Below are positions 55,562 to 64,000 of a stretch of 64,000 nt of DNA, in pieces. Made by a program: the position numbers and the translations under genes. Position 1 is the stretch's first letter. Each line of letters opens with the position of its first letter. Origin of the DNA: Hemileia vastatrix (Eukaryota > Basidiomycota > Pucciniomycetes > Pucciniales > Zaghouaniaceae); assembly GCA_030280995.1 (NCBI GenBank), contig JASXTE010000001.1, positions 20,712,106-20,776,105 on the forward strand. The letters are read 5' to 3'. The notes beneath the pieces were generated by a model, which was not told where the DNA came from, made no database searches, and worked only from the letters and a program-made list of their open reading frames with translations.

Positions 55562-56890
55562 TTAAGTTGAGAATGTGGCCTTATTTACCTCTTTACCTTT
55601 TCCTTTATCTACATTTTCCACATCTTTACCATCATCAACTTTACCACCTTTATCCTTTTCTCCATCATCACTAGGTAACTCTTCAAACCTGGTCCTTTTC
55701 CCCAAATACATATTCCTCCTAACAAAATCCAAGGGAGCTTGACCTTCACTGGGCTTGATGAAAGATCCATCAGGGAATTTATAAACCTTTCCATCAAATT
55801 TTACTCTACCAGCATCCGAGTCCCTATCCAAAAAATAACATTGTCCAGCCTTGTGTTCCCTCCTATTACAATAAGAGCACACCCTGGACTCGCCATATCC
55901 ACCTCTAAAACCATTCCCACCATTAACATTAACATTACCATTGCAATTCCTACCACCATTACCATTGCCAGAGAACCGGTTACCATTTCCATTAAATCCA
56001 TAATTCCTCCTCTCAAAACCTCTATATTAGTAAGAAGAAGAAGTTGAAGTTGAAGCCATAGGTGGTCTATTGGCTTTTTGAGTCTCTTGAACAAATATAT
56101 TTAATTGTTTTGTTAAATCAGCCAAGTGATTGACCATCTTGTTGTCTACATTTCCCTCAACTTTAGCAACAGGCTGTCCCATCTGAGCCTTCTTGGCTTC
56201 TTGAGTTTGAATCATAATATTTTTATTTTCAGCCAATACCTCACTAACCTTGCTAACATATTGAGTACAAGATTCTTGATATTTGTCCAGTGCCATGAGT
56301 TTTAAGTAGCCTTGAATATTCTCCTTGATGATCTCCAAAGCTGGAAGATTCTGTTCACCATTAGGCAGATCCTTCATCAAATTTTTCCTAGACATTTCTT
56401 TTAAAACATCTATACTAATATCCCTACTAAAAGAAGACCAGAATAGATCCTTGGCCTGATTTTCATGGCCCAATTCTTCCACCAAAATCAGATATTCCAC
56501 CACTTCATCAAACTTTCCACATAACTTTTTGAAGTACACCATATTAGAAACACCACCTTTAGCTTGCCAATCACTGACAATCTTATTGAGATCCACCATA
56601 AGAGACCTGACACCCCATCTATCAACCATCTCTTTTGAAAACCTTATCCAATCAAACCCTTTATAACCCTCCATAGCAATGACCTCCTTTTCCACCACTC
56701 TGTCAACAATAAAAAACCTGATCTGCTTTACCATATCCAGTTTAGTAGCTCCATCCACCAAAGCAGCAGCCTCATATCTGCTCAAAAACTATTTAACTTC
56801 TTCCCAATTAAACTTAGGCCCATCCCAAGAAACAATCCTAACTGATGGTGTCATAGGAAGAGACACACCAGATCCAGCAGCAGAAGACAT
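55562..56890 (-). pseudogene. gag: Gag with zinc knuckle, 13 kb element
   Basis: Minus frame from ATG 56890 to 55562 with TAG at 56789-56791 and a stop near 56027. RIVSWDG, LDMVKQIRFFI, RVVEKEVIAMEGY, KGGVSNM and LPNGEQNLP match the 460-residue protein at 17644. A Gly/Asn-rich stretch (55890-56020) precedes a canonical C-x2-C-x4-H-x4-C knuckle, CSYCNRREHKAGQC. The C-terminus is Lys/Asp-rich. The knuckle binds RNA during packaging. This Gag has a knuckle; the shorter relative lacks one. Confidence 0.8.
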
Positions 56891-57043
56891 CCTAATAGAT
56901 TAAATTAAAGATAAAGTGTTCCAATAAGTGAGCCTCTTGCAGGCTAAGATAAATAAATCAATAAGAGTTTCAGAAAATAAGCCTCTTGCAGGCTAAAAGT
57001 CCAAGTATCAAGTAAGTTCTTTTAAAAGCTAGAGAAATTGATA

Positions 57044-57060
57044 CCCCACGTTGGGCCCCA
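57044..57060 (-). promoter_or_regulatory. Primer-binding site
   Basis: Minus strand TGGGGCCCAACGTGGGG, five bases from the 5' LTR end at 57066; one base different from the site at 17411. Confidence 0.82.
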
Positions 57061-57065
57061 AATAT

Positions 57066-58166
57066 GTAGGTAAACTCTTACAGTCGCCTTGCTGTAAGCA
57101 GAATCCGAAGGAGTTGGATAATCAGAGAAAACCCTGTACCTCTAAATGAATTTGTGAGTTTTTTAGATCAATAAGCTTAAAAGTCTACTTGATAATAATA
57201 AACAATGAAACCCTGTCTAATTAGCGCTTGTTAAAATGATTGAGCGGTTCTTCTGTGAAAATCAACTGAAATGCAACAATAAAGTTACACCAGATACAAT
57301 ATTTTAAAAGAAAGTAGTTTTAATGTTTTTAGATTTTAATAACTTCTGAGAGCAGATACTATAAATGAGTCCCTGGAGTTGAGACCTTTCTAATGATACC
57401 CTATATTTTAATGTTTAAGAGTTGTTGAGTAAAATATTTAAAGTGTTATGTGAAATTGTTATTTTATAAGGGCATTATAAATGATTAGTTATTTTGTTGA
57501 CAAAAGAAAAATATGAATAATGGCTGTTATTATCTATCCTCCCTGTGTTCCCCCAAATAACTTCAAGTCTAGAGCTTATATGCATATTAAACAGTCATGT
57601 GCCCTTTTTCTCTCTGGAGCGTCGCCAGAGCCCATCCAGAGCTCGTCCGGAGCTCGTATGGAGTTTGTCTGGAGCTTGTACGGAGCTTGTCCGGACCTCC
57701 GGACTCAATTCAGAACCTTAAATCTATAATCAAAAATCTAGAAAAATTACACATGATAGAGCTACTTCTCCTCAACATTCCTAACTAATTTTGGTAGTCT
57801 CCGCAGCTCTATTCACCCTATAGAAATTCATCAAAGTTAAGTAATTTTTCGAAAAATGTAAATAATTTAATAAATCTTTAAAAATCAATTAAAAATATAA
57901 GAAAAATAGTAAAAATTCAGGGAAAATTCTTAAAGGTTCTTGAGCTTCTTGTCTTTCATTAAATTTAATTTTATGGCCATAAAAAATTATATGACCTGTG
58001 AAATTAATAAATCTGACCAAACATTCATATCTTGACTTTTTCAACTTCATTTTTTGTTTATTAATAAAATATTTAAAATTAATCCGGCTTCTCCAATCAC
58101 CGTCCTGATTCCCAGTAAATATTCTAAATAGAATTTTAGAGCCGTACTATGATTTGGAATTCCACA
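57066..58166 (-). repeat. 5' LTR of 13 kb element
   Basis: 1,101 bp, on the minus strand TGTGGAATTCC to CCTACA. It holds six tandem 11-bp units (GGAGCTCGTCC type) at 57627-57692 and a seventh decayed one. ORFs at 57520-57788 are this repeat. Confidence 0.88.
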
Positions 58167-58170
58167 GCAT

Positions 58171-59929
58171 TAAACCTGCCTTCAAAAAATGAAATACACC
58201 TGCCCTGGACAGGCCTATTTCAACAGTGTATTTTTCCCCAAACATGTCTTATTTTGGGTCAAAAAAGTCATCAAAACACTTCCCTTCATAATCATGATTA
58301 GTCAGCACCAGGTACAAAGATTCCAACACTAAGCACAAAAGCACCAAGAGCTATATTTTTTCACCTAATCCTTAAGGGCTTATTCATATGAGTAAGGTAT
58401 ATGAGTTACCAGAACTTAATCAATCCCATAATCATACACTTACCCTTAATCTTTACCACTGTTCACTAACATAACATGCCACTTTAAGTCCACCATCAAT
58501 GAACAGTTCACCTTTATACAAATAAATTCACTCATTTCTAAGGCCTAGCTTGACTGATTTACAGTTTTTTTTTGTGTAATAACTTTTGCCAATGAAATTC
58601 CCCAGTTTCTCAGTTTCATTCGTTTTAGTTCAGCTCCCAGACTTGAAATTGCATAAAAATTCCAAGCAAATAAAATTTCTAAGATTCTGTCTAACTAAGA
58701 TATTTCATCTTCTCTTCATCTCTAAATTCCATTATTCATTGTTGGTTCTGATGCTTCTCACTTCATAACAATCAAAGTAAGTCACTTTCTCATTTTTTTA
58801 AATTTAATTGCTAATTGGAATGTCTTTTTTCTTGTCTCTTTCTTATGTTTCTTTTTTTATCATCTTTTTTGTTTTAATTGCTAATTGATCTATTCATTTT
58901 TCTCCTTTTTTTCTTGTTCTATATCATTTTTATTCTTGATTTATTGACTCTTTGGTGTTTTTTGGTCATTTTTAGGCATTTTCACTTTTTTGGCCTTTTT
59001 CATTGCTAAATTGATTAAGAATCATTTAGAAACAATTTGAAAATATTTTCTGGAAATCTCCACTTACTTTGAGGTGTTTTTACCTGTTTTGGTATTTTAT
59101 TTTTTTAAACCTTCCAGAAACATTTTCCAAGCATTTCTCAGTGAACTTTATGTGTTTTTGAGCTATTTTAGGTTTATTTGTTCACTAAATCAATTTGGAA
59201 GTGCTTGGAAGCCGTTTGGAAAAATTTTAAAAGAATTTTAAAGTGTTTTTAAGTTGTTTTGGAAGTTTTTTTTGTCACTTTTTGGCACTTTTTTGGATTT
59301 TGTTTGATAGGTTTTAGGGGACTTTCTGGAAACCTTTCTGGAAACTTTTGGAACACCTATTGGGTACTTTTGAACTCTTTTTTGGAAACTTTTGGGGCTC
59401 TTTTGTTAAACTTTTGGGACTCTTTTTTGGCAATTTTTAGGACTATTTCTTTCAGGTAGTTTGAGGAGAGCTTTTTAGATAAGTTTCATTCAATTTTGAT
59501 TAAGTATGGGGTGTAATATAGGTTGTCAAATTTTATTCTTATTTCACAAATTAACATTTTACAACTCATAAATCATACTCTAATTACCTAAATTAATGGT
59601 CCATCAGGCCCTCTGTTGTATAATGATAATAATGAGGTTCAGGTATACATTTGTGTTTGATTTCATTGACTTTGGTCACAGATAATTTCACCTCACATTT
59701 TTACTTGAATTGTCATTAATTTAGGTTTATTAATTATCTTATAAGACTTTTTTACTAGTTAATTTATGCAATGAACATAAATTTTGGCAACCTATGCCCC
59801 TACTTCAATAAAACACAGGGAAGGGTACTGCCAAAAAAATTTTTTTTGTCATAAACTATTTTAAATTAGAAATAATCTGAAGGTCTGGCTTTAGTCAAAA
59901 CAAAAATAAAAAATATAACCTTGTTTGCA
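58171..59929. other. Interior of Myb-bearing TIR element, no gene
   Basis: T-rich plus strand with loosely repeated GGAAACTTTTGG words (58930-59450), matching 13860-14030. Blocks at 59330-59810 match 13950-14540. Short readings (58586, 59259) lack domains. Confidence 0.5.
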
Positions 59930-60735
59930 TTTATTAACAATCTCTCCATAAGCAGAGAAAACAGCCTTTGATTTTGATTGAGTTGATCCAAAACTAGCAG
60001 AAGCTCTTTGCTTGAGTCTGTTTCTAGCAGGGGTTGGTTATTTATCTTTTAATCTTTCATTGTCAGCTACTTCCTTACAAATTTCTATATTTAATGAGGC
60101 TTGGGTCTGTTTTATACATGGGGAGTAAATCAGCACTACAAAAGAAAAAATATTAGCAAAAGTAGTTTAGTCTTACTACCATGGGCTCATCAAGCTCAAT
60201 TTAAGAATACCCAGATGGTTCTCCAAACTTTGGAGAGTCAAGTGAAGGATATAAAGTAAAAAATTGACTATTTTTATGAGACCCTGCAATTCTTGGACCT
60301 TGATTCATGTGCAAGGGGTTGAAATTGGGCCTTTTTCCAGAGAGTTAAGCCATTTGATCATAAAGAGGACACATAATGTTGAGTTTTTTCATAAACAGAT
60401 GTGATTCCATGATTTTCATCATCTTTGGTAACTCTAAACTCAGTTGAAGAAGAAGCCATCTTTGCTTTCTTGTATTTTGTTTGAATGTTTTTGAATCTTT
60501 CCCTCATTTTCTTTGTTGTCAAAGCCATCTTACCTTTAGCTTTTGATTTCAACTCCACTTCCATTTGATTAAAGCCACTCAATTTCGATGCTGGTTGATG
60601 ACCAACTTGAGTGGAATTCGCACAGCCAAAACAGGAATCAAAATTAGATTTAATTTTCAGCCAGTTAATTACAATCTGTAGGTCATACATTTTCAATTAA
60701 GTAAATTTTTGAGAAGTAGATTTTGGGAAAGGCAT
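59930..60735 (-). pseudogene. Myb/SANT-like transposon protein, copy 4
   Basis: Starts at a probable ATG near 60735. Visible: SQKFT, a stop, then VINWLKIKSNFDSCFG, GHQPASKLSGFNQ, a KKMRERFKNIQTKYKKAK helix, SSSTEFRVT and GI.SVYEK (60696-60358). The Y..MD segment is lost and stops follow. Downstream (60110-59940), ASLNIEICKEVADNERLKDK and RLKQRASASFG match copy 2. The coiled-coil end is missing. Proteins of this type are thought to bind the ends of PIF/Harbinger-like elements. Confidence 0.6.
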
Positions 60736-61199
60736 GATAAATCAACACTAAACAAAGAGATTAGTGAAAAAAGAAAAAATTTTTGAAGAAAAGGAGAAAC
60801 TAAAAAAGATTTTGGATGTTTATGATGCCTTGTATAAAAATAAGAAGTTGTGAGTATAGAAATTTGAGCAGGAAAATTTTCTAAAAAACAGAATAAAATT
60901 TAATATACTTACTGTGGTGTAAAGGAGAAAAATATGAGTTGGAAATGAACTGGGGGAGAAGAGTTGTGATGTGGAGTATATGGGTGAGGATTGAAGGAAG
61001 GTTATGCGCAGATGATTGGGAGGATGTGTGTACTTGTGGGCTGAGTTGTGCTTAAGAAAATTGTACAAAAGTTAGATTTTTCTGACCCAATTTTTAAGAC
61101 CCCAAGTACCATATCAGCCATGTTTCATGGTGTGTTTGTGTGGCATTTTTCAAATGAAACACACTAGACGTGTTTGGTAATGTTTGAGACCCCTTAATA

Positions 61200-62379
61200 G
61201 GGATTATCAAATTAATGAGATCCACCAATTAATTACTAGAAGATAAAAGTAAAAATAACCCTATTTTATTCCATAATTTATTTGAAAATAAATGGGTTCT
61301 TTGGTTTAAGACATCTTATAGTTTGAGTTTAAACAGACTTTGTTTTTTGTTATTTTTGTGACACTTATGATTTTGATGAGCTTAACAAATTTTACATTTT
61401 AAATCAATTAGGTGAATTTTATGGTTTAATGATTTTGATAATTTATTCTAATTCTTTAAAAGCTTTCATTTAATAATTTTAAAAGATTTTTTAATTATTA
61501 AAAAAATTGATTTTTTTATTTTTAAGATTATTTAATGATTTATTTTGAAATTATTGATTTTTATGATTTTTAGGGTTTTTATGATTATTTTGAAATTTTT
61601 ATTGTTTTAAAGAATATTTTAAATATTTGGAACTTTTTACACAGGGGAAAAAAAAGAGGACTTGTAGGAAAGTCATTTATCAAGTTTCCTGGAGTAATAT
61701 GTGGAGTAATCTTATAGGGGAGGGAATTAGTGAAAAAATTTCAAGTAAATTTTTTGAAAACTCTTGTGGCCTTCCTCTCCTTTTTCCTGCCTTTAAATCA
61801 TGACATCAAGAATAAAAAATAATAATTTATTGCTTTTTCAATGTTGAAGCATATTGTACAATTTAAAAAAGACATACTATATGTTCCATACACTATATGA
61901 AATAGTCAAAATTCATGTATAGTGAATATAAATAATGCACTCTCAATGAATATTCAATATATATTTAAATGAAATATTAAATCTGGATGTATATTTCATA
62001 TACAATAATTATTTATCATGAGTATTCAAAATGTATTTATGATTTGCAACATTAGAAGTCTATAATAATAAACATAAAAATGTATTGAAGTGGCCAAAAA
62101 TTAGATAAATTTTAATAAAACAATTAATCAGAACATTTATTATGAAATGAAATTTAAAAATTTAATCTTGGTCTATCTTGAAGAACTGAGATAAACTTCT
62201 TTACTTATATTATGCGTCAGATCTGTATATAGCACTAAAAATTTGTAAAAAAGGTGAGTTTCTGCCTACCCGGAATTATAACCAGGTTACAACAAGGTTA
62301 GTAAGAAGTACAAAATAATGACTTGCCTACCAGTTGTCTTTTTCCCTGCTGTGTTAGGTTTTCAAGATTTATACTATTT
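61200..62379. other. No gene seen; AT-rich
   Basis: ATGATTTTTAGGGTTTTTATGATT-like simple sequence near 61550, otherwise unremarkable. Confidence 0.4.
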
Positions 62380-63440
62380 ATAAGATTTATTAAATTTTTA
62401 TAAAATGATATTTATTATTATATTATATCTTGATTTTTATGATTTTTATCAATTTGTAACTTTCATAATTTTTTATTTTATTAAATTTTTTGAAAATTAT
62501 GATTATTTTTCATTTTTTTCATTTTTTTATTTTTTCAAATTTTATGTATTTGATGAAGATAATTTTTTCAGAATTTTATAATTTTTTTATTAAATTTTCT
62601 TTATACTTATTGAAAAATTGTTTTTGATATTGATTGGTTTTTTTCAAGTTGATACATTTTTTGAATACACTTAGAGAGCTACAGTTGGATATTCAATATC
62701 ATGTTGCATATTGCATAGATATGTTAGAAAGGAGAAATGTACATTTGCCCTCATAAATTTTGACTTTTAACTATTAAATGGGGAAACAAAAATGATATAA
62801 TATTTAGTTTTAGATAATTATTTAGTGAGTGGCTTGGTTGATGCAAGTTTCCCCTATTTTTCATTGAACATGTAACTCGTAAATGCAGAAAACAATGGGT
62901 TTCTTAACATATGTTGATTATCTCATGTTTTGTTATAGAAAACAACCTTTCTTTTGCCAAACATCTAAGGGAATAGTGTTTTTTTGAATGATTTTGAATT
63001 GAGCATGACATAGTTCAGTTTTTGCTGCACCTCATTTGTTAAGCAAAGTATACTGAGGAATGTTCAAATCTCAAGAACCAGAACTATTTGTGCAATTTTG
63101 CATATCCAATAATTATGAAGCTTATGGTGTGTTAGTCTGATTTGTTTAGGGATATTCCTTGCTATTATTTTTGATGTAAATGTTTTTTGATTTTCATTTT
63201 ATTACCAAAGGTGGATTGAGGAATGTGCAGAGGAGAGGTGAGAATCTTTCAAGATAATGAGAAGGATGATGTAGAGCGAAAATTCAGTGACAGGAAGAGG
63301 CAAGATATATTATGGGGGGTGATGCAAGAGGAAGAAAGACAGAGGCAGTGTGAGAGAAGAGAGAAGGAGTTAGTGTAGGATATTAAGGAAGTCAGGAAGA
63401 GAAGAAGGGAGTATAGAAAAACTAAAGCAGAGGCTTATGA
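62380..63440 (-). repeat. Inverted copy of the 31-43 kb dispersed repeat, empty site
   Basis: Reverse-complemented, it matches 42723-43300 (62380-62690), the flank at 32870-32918, one 384-bp unit (about 62750-63140) and the 31390-31710 block (63160-63430). The sequence that spans the retrotransposon site is uninterrupted at 62687-62713. Confidence 0.8.
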
Positions 63441-64000
63441 TGGAGAAGGAATAAAAACTAGACATAATTATATGTTTGAAATGGGGATGTTGATGATTTC
63501 ACAAAGATGAGAAAAGCATCTAATCAAGAGGGTGAATACAAGAGTTCATGATAAAAACAAAAAATAAAAGAACAAATCACTCATGAAGATTTAGGAGAAG
63601 GAGGATATATGAACAAGGGGAAGGAGGAGTAACAAGGTGAGAAATTAACCTCAAAAAACAAAAGAATCAAGGGCTCTAAAATGGTTACTTCTAGAGTCAT
63701 TCCCTTGGCCCAAAAAGTGGCATTCCATGTTTTGTCACAGAAATTCACCAATAAATGTAATAGTGTCCCAAAACTGAACTGGATTTGTAGTTCACTTTTT
63801 CTCCCCTTTGATAAATAGTTTACTGTTTTTTTACTCAAAAAAGTGCTTAAACTTGTTCAAGGGATCCAATAGGATTGGAAAACTTGTGTGAAGGGTGCTG
63901 ATAATAAATGATATATAAAGAGATTAAACTCTTTTATAAAAGGGACACTTACCTCATTTTTTGCTTACACATGTATATTCAGTAATTAGTTATTGGAATA
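63441..64000. other. No gene seen
   Basis: The 85-residue minus reading at 63581-63838 shows no domain. Composition is ordinary for this window. Confidence 0.4.

Larger units (their letters stand above)
45106..58166 (-). mobile_element. 13 kb Ty3/gypsy LTR retrotransposon with structured 3' region and antisense genes
   Basis: LTRs at 57066-58166 (5') and 45106-46161 (3'), PBS at 57044-57060, purine tract at 46162-46171 and a 4-bp GCAT duplication (45102-45105, 58167-58170). Gag and Pol lie at 50183-56890. Between pol and the 3' LTR are 4 kb with hairpin repeats and two antisense copies of a Zn2Cys6-pattern gene. The purine tract and target duplication show that this 4 kb is part of the element. 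Gag, PBS, target-site length and hairpins tie it to the Gag-only element at 16464. Confidence 0.9.
45051..61195. mobile_element. Myb-bearing TIR element (3.1 kb) split by a 13 kb retrotransposon
   Basis: Left end AAGGGGTCTCAAATATTACC, right end inverted AAGGGGTCTCAAACATTACC: a TIR of about 25 bp with two differences. AAT flanks both sides (45048-45050, 61196-61198); with the TIR trimmed by one base the shared flank is TAATA. Without the retrotransposon it is about 3.1 kb and keeps one recognisable gene, the Myb/SANT-like copy 4 on the minus strand. No transposase is visible, so it would need a helper. Interior blocks match 13860-15510. Confidence 0.8.

Noticed and set aside
1..64000. tRNA, rRNA or other classical RNA genes
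   Set aside because: I looked for A/B-box and cloverleaf-like sequence by eye and saw none convincing; a tRNAscan/Infernal run would settle it.

Overview
The window looks like a transposon-dense stretch of a basidiomycete genome, most likely a rust fungus (Pucciniales). The grounds are very AT-rich DNA, short GT-AG introns (56-73 bases), Ty3/gypsy pol proteins of a kind I associate with rust fungi (from memory, not searched), and several copies of a Myb/SANT-like gene of the PIF/Harbinger ORF1 type. I see no ordinary host gene, no tRNA or rRNA gene and no prokaryotic feature. Nearly everything with coding character is a transposable-element gene, and almost all are broken by stops or frameshifts.

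Layout. 1-1430: minus-strand Ty1/copia Gag and protease remnant cut by the window edge. 1487-3958: tandem repeats and hairpins. 3990-12100: an old Ty3/gypsy element split by a 4.7 kb PIF/Harbinger-like transposon (4154-8882) that carries a transposase relic (+) and a Myb/SANT-like gene (-); small elements with palindromic ends sit in both. 13860-15510: a partial second copy of the Myb-bearing transposon. 16395-22897: a broken gene with a six-cysteine Zn2Cys6 spacing, split by a non-autonomous LTR element (16464-22027) that codes only for a Gag-like protein and holds 16 copies of a short hairpin with a covarying stem. 22898-24047: a purine-rich tract and a chromodomain scrap. 24411-29400: an LTR relic split by a 4.3 kb TIR transposon (24839-29178) with a Myb/SANT-like gene (+) and an unrecognised gene (-). 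29745-30115: a 9-bp minisatellite. 31390-43960: a dispersed repeat with a threefold 384-bp tandem unit, split by a 9.8 kb Ty3/gypsy element (32924-42722) whose 3' LTR holds a 422-bp MITE; a 200-bp MITE follows. 45052-61194: a 3.1 kb Myb-bearing TIR element split by a 13 kb minus-strand Ty3/gypsy element (45106-58166). 62380-63440: an inverted copy of the 31-43 kb repeat with the empty target site.

How the parts fit. The 13 kb element and the 5.6 kb Gag-only element share Gag sequence, a nearly identical primer-binding site, a 4-bp target duplication and a structured 3' region, so the short one is plausibly a parasite of the long one's family. Their shared structured region is the most unusual thing here: a hairpin with a 4-bp stem, 6-nt loop and conserved TTAAACTG tail occurs about 27 times, and its stem changes in matched pairs (AGTC/GACT, GGTC/GACC, TGTC/GACA, CCTC/GAGG). 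The long element also carries, antisense near its 3' LTR, two copies of a Zn2Cys6-pattern gene with an intron at the same codon phase. Most inactivating changes I checked in the long element are one C:G to T:A transition away from an intact codon.
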